The notes beneath the pieces are model-generated. The model ran no database searches and was not told the origin of the DNA. It saw only the letters and a program-made list of their open reading frames with translations. From CBDCGS01 sp965216915 (lineage in GTDB: Bacteria > Pseudomonadota > Alphaproteobacteria > UBA828), in contig CBDCGS010000008.1 of assembly GCA_965216915.1 (NCBI GenBank), positions 124,001-188,000 on the forward strand: a stretch of DNA of 64,000 nucleotides. Reading direction: 5' to 3'. The translations under genes and the position numbers were made by a program. Positions 26,607 to 35,957 of this stretch are shown here, piece by piece. How positions within the stretch are numbered: position 1 is the first letter of the stretch; every line of letters begins with the position of its first letter.

Positions 26607-27341
26607 ATGAGCGGCTCCGCGTTGCAGGGGCGCCGGGCGGTCGTGACCGGCGGTGCTCAGGGCATCGGTCGGGCGATCGCCGAGCGGCTCCACGCCGACG
26701 GCGCCCATGTCTGCCTCTGGGATGCGGACGAGGCGGCCCTTGCTCACGCGCGCGAAACCGGTTGCGCCGGTACGCGCTGGGAGAGCGCTTGCCTCGACGT
26801 CACGGACGCCGAGGCGGTCGCCGCGTCCGCCGCCACGCCGACCGACATCTTGATCAACAATGCCGGGATCGCGGGTCCCAACGCGCCGACCTGGGAATAT
26901 GACGTCGACGCGTGGCGGCAGGTCATCGAGATCGATTTGACCGGCCCGTTCATCGTGAGCCGGGCCTTCGTGCCCGGCATGCGCGCGGCGGGTTACGGGC
27001 GCATCGTCAACATCGCCTCGGTTGCCGGCAAGGAGGGCAATCCCAACGCGCCGGCCTATAGCGCCGCGAAGGCCGGCGTGATCGCGCTCACCAAGAGCCT
27101 CGGCAAGGAGCTTGCGAGCAGCGGCGTGATCGTCAATTGCGTGACGCCCGCCGCAGTGCGCACCCGCATTTTCGACCAGATGAGCCAGCAGCACATCGAC
27201 TACATGCTGTCCAAGATCCCGCTCGGCCGCTTCGGCGAGGCGGCGGAGATCGCGGCGCTCGTCGCGTGGCTCAGTTCCGACGAATGCTCGTTCTCCACAG
27301 GCGCCGTGTTCGATCTGTCGGGTGGCCGGGCCACGTATTGA
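26607..27341 (+). CDS. SDR-family oxidoreductase
   Basis: This 244-residue classical SDR has TGGAQGIG (14-21), NNAG (84-87), catalytic S138, Y151 and K155 (YSAAK) and a C-terminal TGAVFDLSGGRATY. The C-terminus has RIFDQMSQQHIDYML, a loop that probably shapes the substrate pocket. It ends 2 bases before the MFS transporter start, so the two are cotranscribed. Import of a hydroxylated compound and its oxidation is a reasonable guess from this pairing. FabG-type or sugar dehydrogenase activity cannot be told apart by eye. Confidence 0.85.
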   Translation: MSGSALQGRRAVVTGGAQGIGRAIAERLHADGAHVCLWDADEAALAHARETGCAGTRWESACLDVTDAEAVAASAATPTDILINNAGIAGPNAPTWEYDVDAWRQVIEIDLTGPFIVSRAFVPGMRAAGYGRIVNIASVAGKEGNPNAPAYSAAKAGVIALTKSLGKELASSGVIVNCVTPAAVRTRIFDQMSQQHIDYMLSKIPLGRFGEAAEIAALVAWLSSDECSFSTGAVFDLSGGRATY

Positions 27342-27343
27342 CC

Positions 27344-28609
27344 ATGCGGCATCGCTGGGCAGGTTGGTTGAACGGCGCGGGCGCCGCCGCGCGCACCGCC
27401 GAGGCCGCCGCCGATGTGCCGCCCGCGATGCACCGCAACGTCATCATCCTGGCTGTTTGTCAGGCCTTCTTCATCACCGCGACCTCGGCGATCGTCGTCT
27501 CGGCCGGGTTGATCGGCCATAGCCTCGCCGAGACCAAGGCGCTCGCGACGCTGCCCCTCGGCGCGCAGTTTGGCGCCATGATGATTGCGACCATGCCGGC
27601 CTCACTCCTGATGCGGCGCATCGGGCGGCGCGACGGCTTCACCGTCGGCGCGATGATCGGGCTCGCGGGCGCCTTGGTTGCCATGAAGGCGGTGCTCGAC
27701 GGCGACTTCGCCCTGTTTTGCCTCGGCTCGGCGTTGATCGGCGCCTTCAACGGCTTTGCGCAGTATTACCGGTTTGCCGCGGCTGACGCGGCGAACGAAG
27801 CTTTCAAGAGCCGCGCCATCTCCTACGTGCTGGCGGGCGGCGTGATCGCCTCGGTGGGTCCGCTCTTCGCCGATTTCTCGAAGGACATGCTGGCGCCGAT
27901 CCCCTTCGCCGGGGTCTATGTCACGGTCGCCGTGTTCTACCTGGCGACGCTGGTCGCGCTCCGCTTCGTCACGATCCCACCGCCGGCGGGCGAGGAGCGG
28001 ACCGGTCGCGGCCGCTCGTTGTCCGAAATCATGCGCCAGCCGGTGTTCATCGTTGCCGCGCTCGCCGGCATCGTGAGCTACGCGATGATGTCGCTCGTGA
28101 TGACCGCGACGCCGCTCGCGATGAAATATTGCGGCCTCGGTTTTTCCGACAGCGCCACGGTCTTGCAATGGCATGTCTTCGGCATGTTCGCACCGGCCTT
28201 CTTCAGTGGACAGTTGATCAAGCGGTTCGGCACGCTCAACGTCATGGCGGCCGGCGCGATCATCATCGCGCTCTGCGCCGTCGCCAATCTGCAAGGCATC
28301 GGTCTCGCCAATTTCTGGGCCGGCGGCATGCTGCTCGGGATCGGCTGGAATTTCCTGTTCGTCGGGGCGACCACGCTGGTCACCGAAGCTTACACACCCG
28401 CCGAGAAGGCCAAGACCCAAGCGGCCAACGATTTCCTCGTGTTCGGGTCGGTGGCGGCGGCGGCGCTGCTCTCGGGCGTGCTTCACGAGACGGTCGGCTG
28501 GCAGGCGATGAACTATGCGGTGCTGCCGTTCATCGGTCTCGTGCTGGCCGCCATCATCTGGCTCGGTCGTGTGCGGCGTCATGAGGCCGCCCTCTCCACG
28601 AACGCCTAA
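27344..28609 (+). CDS. Major facilitator superfamily transporter
   Basis: This 421-residue inner-membrane carrier has about 12 hydrophobic helices starting at residue 30. An MFS motif A-like loop is seen in LLMRRIGRRDGF between helices 2 and 3. A cytoplasmic loop rich in charged residues (PPPAGEERTGRGRSL) lies in the middle. It starts 2 bases after the SDR stop codon. The substrate is unknown; the linked SDR and cupin suggest an organic acid, polyol or similar solute. Confidence 0.85.
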   Translation: MRHRWAGWLNGAGAAARTAEAAADVPPAMHRNVIILAVCQAFFITATSAIVVSAGLIGHSLAETKALATLPLGAQFGAMMIATMPASLLMRRIGRRDGFTVGAMIGLAGALVAMKAVLDGDFALFCLGSALIGAFNGFAQYYRFAAADAANEAFKSRAISYVLAGGVIASVGPLFADFSKDMLAPIPFAGVYVTVAVFYLATLVALRFVTIPPPAGEERTGRGRSLSEIMRQPVFIVAALAGIVSYAMMSLVMTATPLAMKYCGLGFSDSATVLQWHVFGMFAPAFFSGQLIKRFGTLNVMAAGAIIIALCAVANLQGIGLANFWAGGMLLGIGWNFLFVGATTLVTEAYTPAEKAKTQAANDFLVFGSVAAAALLSGVLHETVGWQAMNYAVLPFIGLVLAAIIWLGRVRRHEAALSTNA

Positions 28610-28692
28610 ACAGCCGCCGCCGGCTTTGCCTGGCCAGCGGGTTCAATTATCATGCGGCAAGAGACGAACGCGCGCCCGTGGAGGACATCGCC

Positions 28693-29148
28693 ATGCCCCT
28701 GCTCGACCTGCATCACGTCACGATCAAGTCCGAAGATGTCGACGAAACCGTCAGTTTCTACTGCAACGTTCTCGGGATGAGGCAGGTAGAGCGGCCGGAA
28801 TTTCCGTTCCCGGGCGCCTGGCTCCAGATGGAAGAGACCATGTTCCACATCTATGGCGGCGAGCCGGCGAAGACCACCAACGGTGACTACGCCTACAACC
28901 AGGCGGCCTCGCCGGTGGACCACATCGCCTTGCGGGCGACCGGCTTCGACGCGATGCGCAAGATCTTCGTCGACAAGGGCTGCGAATGGCGCCAACAGAG
29001 CATTCCGGATTTCAAGCTCTGGCAGCTATTCGTGCTCGACCCGAGCGGCGTGGTCATCGAGCTCAACTACGACGCGACGCAGGAGCCCGATGGCAGCGCC
29101 GGCCCCGACAGCACGAACGTCTACGACGCCGGCACTTTCGGCCATTAG
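28693..29148 (+). CDS. VOC-family (glyoxalase/dioxygenase fold) protein
   Basis: This 151-residue protein of the vicinal oxygen chelate fold has two beta-alpha-beta-beta-beta modules. Probable metal ligands are the His in LHHVTIK (near residue 6), the His in VDHIALR and the Glu in VVIELNYD. I prefer the ATG at 28693, with GGAGG upstream, over an in-frame GTG at 28678. It could be a glyoxalase-like isomerase or an extradiol-type enzyme. It ends 44 bases before the convergent ppx stop. Confidence 0.8.
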   Translation: MPLLDLHHVTIKSEDVDETVSFYCNVLGMRQVERPEFPFPGAWLQMEETMFHIYGGEPAKTTNGDYAYNQAASPVDHIALRATGFDAMRKIFVDKGCEWRQQSIPDFKLWQLFVLDPSGVVIELNYDATQEPDGSAGPDSTNVYDAGTFGH

Positions 29149-29192
29149 CGCCGATCGCCCGCGTGCCATCTGACCGGGCGGTCGGTGCGGGC

Positions 29193-30782
29193 TCAAGTCT
29201 TCGTCGGCGTGCCGACGGGGACGGTTGCTGTGGTGATGTCGGCCGGGCGCTCCAGGAGCCGCGCGAGCGCGCTGAGCGCGGTCTCGACCTTGCCCGCGAT
29301 CAGCGGCTGGAGGCTCGTCGGGACCGAAAGCGTGATCCGCTCGCGCGCCACACGCAGCGCCACCGTGCGCAAGATCTCCGGATCGCCGCATGACAAGCGC
29401 TCGGCCAGCCGCATCGCGAGACCGATGGTGCGCGCGGCGAGCCGCTGCTCGGGCGTGAGCAGGCGTTCGACCGTCGCAGTGGCGCCGGCCGGCGCCCGCG
29501 ATTCGTAGCGATAGGCGACGGCGAGCGCGGCGAACGCGCGCTCGTGATGGTCGATGGCGACGAAGGGCGCGAGGGCGATTTGCGAGAATGCATGCTCGGC
29601 GCGGAAGTCCGGATGATCGAGCCATGCGATTTCGGAGAGAAGCGCAGCGGCCCGCACGAGGCGCGGCGCGAAGCCCCCGCGCGGCAGCCCGGCCGCCTCG
29701 ATCCAGCTGCTCAGCGCCTCGCCGTAACGCTCTGAGCGGCCGAGTTTTTCCGAGAGAGCGGCACTCGCCGCGAGCAACGGATCGGCGGCGCGCAGCTCGG
29801 TCGCCAGCCGGTCGTGCAGCAAGCCCTCCCGCAAGCCATAGGCCGAGAAGAGAACCTCGCTCGGCCGCACCACCCGGATCATTGCGCGCAGCACCGTGCT
29901 CGAATAGGGGACGGTTTCGAGGCGTCGACGCGCAAGCGTCGGCATGACCTCTCGGAGCGCCATAGGGTCGCTGGCGGCAAACATCGACGCGACGGAGGGG
30001 GCTTCCTGGCGGTCGAGGCGGAAATGCTGGACGATGCGGATCGGGTGGTCGCGGCGCGCCATCTCCAGCCTGGCGAGCGCGCGCCAGGCGCCGCCGACGA
30101 GGTAGAAGGGCTGGTCGGCGCACTCCTCGAGCCAGCCTACCGCACGAAGAAGCGAGGTCGCGCTCGCCGCCTGCTTCTTGGTCGACGGCGCATCTGCGCG
30201 GAGCGCGCCGAGCGGCAGCGTCGCATGGTCGGCCGGCGTGCCCTGGTCGAGCCGCACCAGCTCGAGGCTGCCGCCGCCGAGGTCAGCCGCCAAGCCGTGG
30301 GCGCTCGGAAAGGCGGCGGTGACGCCAAGCGCCGAAAGCCTGGCCTCCTCGGTGCCGGGCAGTACGTGCACCGTGAGCCCCGTCTCGGCGGCGACCCGTG
30401 CGAGGAACGCCTCGCCGTCCGCCGCCTCGCGCACGGCCGCGGTGGCGACGACGTCCATGACGCCGACGCCGAGCGTGGCGGCGGCCGTCGCGAAGCGCCT
30501 CAGCGTCTCGAGGGCGGGGTCGACCGCATCCTCCGCGAGGCGCCCGGTCTCGGCGAGGCCGCGCCCGAGCCCGCAAAGCGTGCGCTCGTTGAAGATCGCT
30601 GTCGGCACGCGCGAGAGGCGCTCGTAGACCACCAGCCGCACGCTGTTCGACCCGATGTCGAGCACGCCATAGGGCTTCGACGCATCGTGCGGATCGGCCG
30701 GCGCCGCCTCCACCTCGTGGACGCGGGGTGCGCCGCGGTTGGGCGCGTCTGGTCGACCCGGCTCACGGGCCGCCTGGCTCAT
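29193..30782 (-). CDS. ppx: Exopolyphosphatase / guanosine pentaphosphate phosphatase (Ppx/GppA)
   Basis: This 529-residue member of the ASKHA fold has a phosphate-binding DIGSNSVRL segment, GTEEARLSALG and the second phosphate loop ADLGGGSLELV. The C-terminal HD-like region (from about 340) is present. Ppx shortens polyphosphate and GppA hydrolyses pppGpp; the family cannot be separated by eye. Its place 7 bases downstream of ppk1 favours polyphosphate turnover. The N-terminus has a Pro/Ala-rich extension of about 40 residues. Confidence 0.9.
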   Translation of the reverse strand: MSQAAREPGRPDAPNRGAPRVHEVEAAPADPHDASKPYGVLDIGSNSVRLVVYERLSRVPTAIFNERTLCGLGRGLAETGRLAEDAVDPALETLRRFATAAATLGVGVMDVVATAAVREAADGEAFLARVAAETGLTVHVLPGTEEARLSALGVTAAFPSAHGLAADLGGGSLELVRLDQGTPADHATLPLGALRADAPSTKKQAASATSLLRAVGWLEECADQPFYLVGGAWRALARLEMARRDHPIRIVQHFRLDRQEAPSVASMFAASDPMALREVMPTLARRRLETVPYSSTVLRAMIRVVRPSEVLFSAYGLREGLLHDRLATELRAADPLLAASAALSEKLGRSERYGEALSSWIEAAGLPRGGFAPRLVRAAALLSEIAWLDHPDFRAEHAFSQIALAPFVAIDHHERAFAALAVAYRYESRAPAGATATVERLLTPEQRLAARTIGLAMRLAERLSCGDPEILRTVALRVARERITLSVPTSLQPLIAGKVETALSALARLLERPADITTATVPVGTPTKT

Positions 30783-30789
30783 GCGCGCT

Positions 30790-32925
30790 TTAGTCGCTGA
30801 CCGCAGCGAGCGTCGCGTGTCGTGCGCTGCCGCGACCGGATAGCGAGGGGTTGGTCATGAAGAACCGGTGTGCGTTGAACGGTTCAGCATCGTGGGTGAT
30901 GCGGCTGTATACCCCGTCCGGTCCGAGCGTCCAACTCTGCTCGTTGTCCTTGAGATTGGCGTCCATGATTTGATCGAGAATCTGTTCATGCACGGTCGGA
31001 TTCTCGATCGGAATCAACGCCTCGACCCGCCAATCGAGATTACGCGGCATCCAATCCGCCGACGAGATGAACACCTTGGCCTCGGGCGAGGGCAAGCCGT
31101 GCCCGGCGCCGAAGCAGGCGATGCGCGAGTGCTCGAGAAAGCGGCCGACGATGCTCTTCACCCGGATGTTTTCCGAGACGCCGGGCACGCCCGGTCGCAG
31201 GCAGCACACCCCACGCACCACGAGATCGATCGAGACGCCCGCCTTCGAGGCATCGATGAGCGCGTCGATCACCTTCGAGTCGACCAGCGAGTTGAGCTTC
31301 GCCCAGATTGCCGCGGGGCGGCCCGCTCGCGCGTGGGCGGCTTCTTCCTCGATCAGATCGAGCAGGCGCGAGCGGAGCGTCAGCGGCGCCACGGAAATCT
31401 TCTCAAAGCCCTCCGGCGGCGTGCCGCCCGTGAGGTAGTTGAAGAGGTGCGCGGCATCGCGGCAGAGCGCCGGCTCGCAGGTGAAGAACGACAGGTCGGT
31501 GTACACCTTGGCGGTGACCGGGTGGTAGTTGCCGGTGCCGTAGTGCACGTAGGAGCGTAACCCTTCGGCCTCGCGGCGCACCACCAACGAGGCCTTGGCG
31601 TGGGTCTTGAGGTTGACGAAGCCGAACACCACCTGCGCGCCGGCGCGCTCGAGATCGCGCGCCCAGCGGATGTTGGCCTCCTCGTCGAAGCGCGCCTTGA
31701 GCTCGACCAGCGCGGTCACCGATTTGCCGGCCTCGGCGGCCTCGATCAGCGCGCGCACGATCGGCGAATCGTTGCTCGTGCGGTAGAGCGTCTGCTTGAT
31801 GGCGATCACATCCGGATCGCGCGCGGCCTGGGTGAGGAACTGGACGACGACGTCGAAGCTCTCATAGGGGTGGTGCACGACGAAGTCCTTGGCGCGGATC
31901 GCGGCGAAGCAATCGCCGCCATAGTCGCGCACGCGCTCGGGGAAGCGTGGCCGGTAGCTGCGGAACAGGAACTCGGAGCGCCCGCCTTTGATCAGCATGG
32001 CGGTGTCACTCAGGCCGAGAATGCCGTCTGAGGTGACCATGCAGTCGGGCTCGACGCGCAGATTGGCCTGCACGAAATCCCGCAGCGCGGGTGGCATGCC
32101 GGCGTTCACCTCGAGGCGGATGACGCTGCCGCGACGGCGGCGCTTGAGCGCCGTTTCGAACGAGCGCACGAGGTCCTCGGCCTCGTCCTCGAGCTCGATG
32201 TCGCTGTCGCGGATCACCCGGAACTGGCCGACCGCGTGGATTCCATAACCCGGAAATAGCCGCTCGATGAACATTTCGACCGCATCCTCGAGCGCGAAAA
32301 ATCGTTGTTCGCCCACGGTATCGGACGGGAGCTTGATAAAGCGGTCGACCTGGCGCGGGATTCTCACGAGCGCGGGAAGCCGCTTCTTGTCCTGGCGCCG
32401 CGCAAGCTCCAAGACGAGCGAGAAGCCGAGATTGGGGATGAACGGGAAGGGGTGCGCCGGGTCGATCGCAAGCGGCGTGAGCACCGGAAAGAGCCGGTCG
32501 ATGAAATAGCGTTCGAGCCAGCCCGCTTCCTCCTCGGTCAGCTCCGCTTGATCGAGGATGACGATGCCGCCCTCGCGGAGCTCCCGGCACAGCGCGATCC
32601 AGCGCTTCTGCTGCTTGCGCATGAGGCGGTTGGCGTACTCGTTGATCGCGTCGAGCTGCTCGTCGGGCGTCATGCCGTCCTGCGAGACATCCGCGATCCC
32701 CGCGTCGATCTGGCCGTGAATGCCGGCGACGCGCACCATGTAGAACTCATCGAGATTGGAGCCGGAGATCGAGAGAAAGCGTAGGCGCTCGAGCAACGGG
32801 TAGGTCGGGTTCTCGGCCTCCTCGACCACGCGCTCGTTGAAGGCGAGCCAGCTCAGCTCGCGGTTGATAAACCTGTTGGACGGGCCGAACGCAACCGCTT
32901 CGACCGACGCTTTCGCTTTCGCCAT
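30790..32925 (-). CDS. ppk1: Polyphosphate kinase 1
   Basis: This 711-residue enzyme makes polyphosphate from ATP. It has the N, head and two phospholipase-D-like C domains. The autophosphorylated histidine is H461 in VHYGTGNYH, and the second conserved histidine is H599 in FLEHSRI. The N-terminus (NRFINRELSWLAFNERV, LDEFYMVRV) is classical PPK1. It is followed after 7 bases by ppx and preceded by its own promoter (32979-33007) in the hda-ppk1 gap. The pair can therefore be expressed independently of hda, for instance in phosphate or stress responses, although no Pho box was recognised. Confidence 0.96.
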   Translation of the reverse strand: MAKAKASVEAVAFGPSNRFINRELSWLAFNERVVEEAENPTYPLLERLRFLSISGSNLDEFYMVRVAGIHGQIDAGIADVSQDGMTPDEQLDAINEYANRLMRKQQKRWIALCRELREGGIVILDQAELTEEEAGWLERYFIDRLFPVLTPLAIDPAHPFPFIPNLGFSLVLELARRQDKKRLPALVRIPRQVDRFIKLPSDTVGEQRFFALEDAVEMFIERLFPGYGIHAVGQFRVIRDSDIELEDEAEDLVRSFETALKRRRRGSVIRLEVNAGMPPALRDFVQANLRVEPDCMVTSDGILGLSDTAMLIKGGRSEFLFRSYRPRFPERVRDYGGDCFAAIRAKDFVVHHPYESFDVVVQFLTQAARDPDVIAIKQTLYRTSNDSPIVRALIEAAEAGKSVTALVELKARFDEEANIRWARDLERAGAQVVFGFVNLKTHAKASLVVRREAEGLRSYVHYGTGNYHPVTAKVYTDLSFFTCEPALCRDAAHLFNYLTGGTPPEGFEKISVAPLTLRSRLLDLIEEEAAHARAGRPAAIWAKLNSLVDSKVIDALIDASKAGVSIDLVVRGVCCLRPGVPGVSENIRVKSIVGRFLEHSRIACFGAGHGLPSPEAKVFISSADWMPRNLDWRVEALIPIENPTVHEQILDQIMDANLKDNEQSWTLGPDGVYSRITHDAEPFNAHRFFMTNPSLSGRGSARHATLAAVSD

Positions 32926-32978
32926 GTTAGCCCCCGCGCGGCCCGCATGCCGCGCGACCGCTCTCAGACTCTCGCGCT

Positions 32979-33007
32979 AGCATAGGAGCGTTGCCGAAGT
33001 GTGACAA
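32979..33007 (-). promoter_or_regulatory. Sigma70-type promoter of ppk1-ppx
   Basis: On the minus strand TTGTCA (33002-33007) and TATGCT (32979-32984) are separated by exactly 17 bases. The match is five of six at -35 and four of six at -10. The -10 box lies 53 bases before the ppk1 ATG. Confidence 0.62.
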
Positions 33008-33040
33008 AGGGTGGCTGGTGCGCCGGGGCAGCCCGGGGTG

Positions 33041-33763
33041 TTACGCGTCGGTGACCTTGGCGGCCTTCGGGCTTTCATCGCCCGTGAGGCCCAGCACGGT
33101 GCGGGCGAACGGCACGGTGATCGGGCGGCGCTCGGCGAAGGCGGCGCGGTTGAGGGTGGCGACGGCGGCGTGCGCCGCCGCGAAGCTCCGCTCGATGCGG
33201 GGCACGAGATAGGCGACGACCGCGCTCGGCGGCGTGATCTCGCGCTCGGCGAAGAGCTTGATCAAGAGCGCGCCGAGCAAGCGGTCGTCCGGCATGGCGA
33301 GCGCGACCGAGGGGGCCGCGCGGGTGCGCGAGACGAGGTCGGCCAGACCGAGGCGCCACGCAGCGGCCGGCGTGCTCGCCGTCAGCAAGACGTGGCCCCC
33401 GCGCTCGGCGGCGACGTTCAGCAGGTGAAGCAACGCGGTCTCGTCGACGCCCGGCGCGACATCCTCCACGATCGTCTGCGCCACCCCCTCATCCGCGAAC
33501 CGCGCGGCCTGCGCGGCCGAGAGCGCGCCCGCTTCGAGGCGGCTTGCCCCCGTGCGCCGGCGCCACACCTCGGCGAGGTGAGTTTTGCCTGCCCCGGGCG
33601 GGCCGTGCAGGACGAGCGTCGTGCCCGGCCAATCCGGCCAGCGGTCGATGAGCGCGACGGCCGCCGCGTTACAGGGCGCCACCAGAAAATCGCTGCGCCC
33701 GAGCGCCGGCCGCGATGCCAGGTCGAAAGCGAGCTGGCCGGGTGGTTTGGCGGGTGTCGTCAT
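33041..33763 (-). CDS. hda: DnaA regulatory inactivator homologue (Hda/HdaA)
   Basis: This 240-residue DnaA-like AAA+ protein lacks the DNA-binding domain IV. Residues 10-15 are QLAFDL, matching the sliding-clamp-binding peptide at the N-terminus of Hda proteins. Walker A is GPPGAGKT (54-61). In the RIDA mechanism Hda bound to the clamp stimulates ATP hydrolysis on DnaA and prevents re-initiation. It follows the DUF2066 gene and precedes ppk1, a gene order seen in many alphaproteobacteria. Confidence 0.87.
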   Translation of the reverse strand: MTTPAKPPGQLAFDLASRPALGRSDFLVAPCNAAAVALIDRWPDWPGTTLVLHGPPGAGKTHLAEVWRRRTGASRLEAGALSAAQAARFADEGVAQTIVEDVAPGVDETALLHLLNVAAERGGHVLLTASTPAAAWRLGLADLVSRTRAAPSVALAMPDDRLLGALLIKLFAEREITPPSAVVAYLVPRIERSFAAAHAAVATLNRAAFAERRPITVPFARTVLGLTGDESPKAAKVTDA

Positions 33764-33814
33764 GGTTCGGCCTTGCGGCCATGCGCCGCGGTGGGCTTCC
33801 AGAGGGACGCCGCG

Positions 33815-35044
33815 CTAGGGCGCTGGTGACGGTGTGGCGTCCGGCGCGTCGAGCGGCTCGGCGCCGAGGCCGGCATCGGGATCACGTTCGGGGGCAACGG
33901 CGGCCCGCAGGCTTTCCTCGGTGCGCAGCGTCCACCGGTCGACATCGAACGACAGCACGAGGTCCGCTTGCTTCAGCGCGAGGTTGAGCTGCGCAGGCGT
34001 GCCGAAATAGCGCAGCGTCACGTCGGCCTCGGCACGGCTCAGCGAGGCCAGCTCGACGCCTGCGACGATCGGCAGGCGGGCGAGGCGCTCGCGCACGGCG
34101 ACCCAGTCCCCGAGCGTGGAGAGGGGCACCGCGAGCGCCAGCTCGGTCTCCTGGTCGAAGCGGACGAGGTTGGCGCTTTTCCATTCACCCTCAAGTGCTT
34201 CGACCACCTGGTTGATCGCACGATAGAAGAGCGCTCGCTGGGTTTCGCCGGCCTCTCCGGCGAGCCGGTAGTCGCGCCGATCATTGTGCGCCGGGCCGAC
34301 GCGCCGGACCGAAACCGAGAGGCCGACGCCTTGCGCAGGCGCGTCCGCGGCACCGAGATTGGGCATCTCGGCGACCGTCACGATGATCTCGTCGGTGTTG
34401 TAGCGCTCGGCGAGCGCGGAGAGCGCGTCCCGGTCGGGGGCGAGGGCTTGCGCGGCGTCGAGCGTCGAGAGATCGATGATGTCGCCGAGCGGCATCACGA
34501 GCGGCACCAGGCCACCCCGCGGCGGTCGCTCGAGCCACGCCCGGCGCCAGGGGTTCCCGTCGTCCCAGACGGTCGCGCCCGCGCCGGCGCCGAAGACCGC
34601 GATCACGAGCTGCGGCTTGCTCTCCGTCTCGGCATAGGCGACGCCGCTTTCGCGCAAGAACCGCCGCACCGCCTCGGGCGCGAAATCCACGCTCAGCTCC
34701 GCCCGGTAGCGGGTCGGCGCGACCAGCTCGTCGGTGAGCGAGAAGCCGTTGACCATGGCGGTCAGCAGGTCCGCGCTGGGTGGCTCGGGCAGGAGCGCGG
34801 GATCGACCACGGTCAGCCGGCGCATCAGCGCGGTGAGCGCCTCGCGCTGGCCCGCCCCGATCGCGGCTTGCCGCGCCGCGGTCGCGCTGTTGGCCTGTGC
34901 GTCGATCGCGATGCCGCGCACCGTGAAGACCGATTCCGCCTGCGCCGCGCCGATCCCCACCAGGAGTGCCAGCATGAGCGCGCCACCGGCGCGCGACGGG
35001 GCGGCCGAAACGGCGCGCCAGAGAACGATTACAGCGTCAGGCAT
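33815..35044 (-). CDS. DUF2066 exported protein
   Basis: This 409-residue protein has a signal peptide (hydrophobic 17-35, cleavage near AQA-ES). The mature part opens with FTVRGIAIDAQANSATAARQAAIGAGQREALTALMRRL, the recognisable DUF2066 start. Several alpha/beta modules follow and a Pro/Asp-rich tail. The start MPDAVIV at 35044 fits the signal peptide; the upstream open frame lies over purN and is not real. The function is unknown. Its constant company with hda, purM/purN and ppk in related genomes is the only clue. Here it is divergent from purN. Confidence 0.8.
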   Translation of the reverse strand: MPDAVIVLWRAVSAAPSRAGGALMLALLVGIGAAQAESVFTVRGIAIDAQANSATAARQAAIGAGQREALTALMRRLTVVDPALLPEPPSADLLTAMVNGFSLTDELVAPTRYRAELSVDFAPEAVRRFLRESGVAYAETESKPQLVIAVFGAGAGATVWDDGNPWRRAWLERPPRGGLVPLVMPLGDIIDLSTLDAAQALAPDRDALSALAERYNTDEIIVTVAEMPNLGAADAPAQGVGLSVSVRRVGPAHNDRRDYRLAGEAGETQRALFYRAINQVVEALEGEWKSANLVRFDQETELALAVPLSTLGDWVAVRERLARLPIVAGVELASLSRAEADVTLRYFGTPAQLNLALKQADLVLSFDVDRWTLRTEESLRAAVAPERDPDAGLGAEPLDAPDATPSPAP

Positions 35045-35132
35045 TTCGCTTATGGTCTCGCGATTGCGTGGCCCGGCAGGCGGCCCGACGTTAGCACGGC
35101 GGGGCCGGGGCGGAAAATGGCACGGGAGCACC

Positions 35133-35786
35133 ATGGCACGGCTTCGGCTCGGCGTCCTCATCTCCGGCAGCGGCACCAATCTGCAGGCGCTGATCGATGC
35201 CTGCGCCGCGGCGGATTTCGGCGCCGAGATCGTCGCGGTCATCAGCAACCGGGCTGAGGCGGGCGGTCTCGGGCGTGCCGCGAGCGCCGGCATTCCAACG
35301 GTGGTGATCGACCATCGCGACTTCGCCGACCGGCCCGCCTTCGATCGCGCGCTCACCGGGGCGCTCGAGGCCGCGCGGGTCGAGCTCGTGTGCCTCGCGG
35401 GCTTCATGCGCGTCCTGACCGAGGGCTTCGTCGCGCACTGGTTGGATCGCCTGATCAACATCCACCCCTCGCTCTTGCCGGCGTTCAAGGGCTTGGACAC
35501 GCACGCCCGCGCGCTCGCGCGCGGCGCCCGCTTCTCGGGTTGCACGGTGCATTACGTGCGCGCCGCCGTCGATGCCGGGCCGATCATCGTGCAGGCGGCC
35601 GTGCCCATCCGCCCCGACGACACGGCCGAGAGCCTCGCCGCCCGCGTGCTGGCGGAGGAGCACCGCTGCTATCCGCTCGCGGTGCGCCTGATCGCGGCCG
35701 GCCGCGTGCGGGTGGTCGGCGAGCGCGTCGAGATCGCGGGCGCCGCCGCGCCCGACACCGCGCTGATCAATCCGGCGTCGCCGTGA
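35133..35786 (+). CDS. purN: Phosphoribosylglycinamide formyltransferase
   Basis: This 217-residue enzyme transfers a formyl group from 10-formyl-THF to GAR in purine synthesis. The phosphate-binding loop is SGSGTNLQAL (11-20). Catalytic residues N109, H111 (NIHPSLLP) and D148 (DAGP) are present. The start ATG at 35133 follows GGGAGCACC. purM, normally adjacent, is not within the window; here a DUF2066 gene is divergent instead. Confidence 0.95.
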   Translation: MARLRLGVLISGSGTNLQALIDACAAADFGAEIVAVISNRAEAGGLGRAASAGIPTVVIDHRDFADRPAFDRALTGALEAARVELVCLAGFMRVLTEGFVAHWLDRLINIHPSLLPAFKGLDTHARALARGARFSGCTVHYVRAAVDAGPIIVQAAVPIRPDDTAESLAARVLAEEHRCYPLAVRLIAAGRVRVVGERVEIAGAAAPDTALINPASP

Positions 35787-35957
35787 CGGGGCGGGCTGCT
35801 CGGTGGGTGCGGTACGGGCTTTCCGGTCGCGTGAGGGGAGCGGGTCTTGCCGGCGGGTTCGATCCTTTAGGGGTTCATGCGTTCTAGTTAGCATTCGTTA
35901 TACCTAAAACCGATAGGGTATCTGCGTCTGACGCCGGTCAGCAGAGGATGCAGAACC

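Noticed and set aside
29171..29182. Short GACCG/CGGTC stem between the VOC gene and ppx as a shared terminator
   Set aside because: Five-pair stem with a two-base loop and no adjacent T-run.
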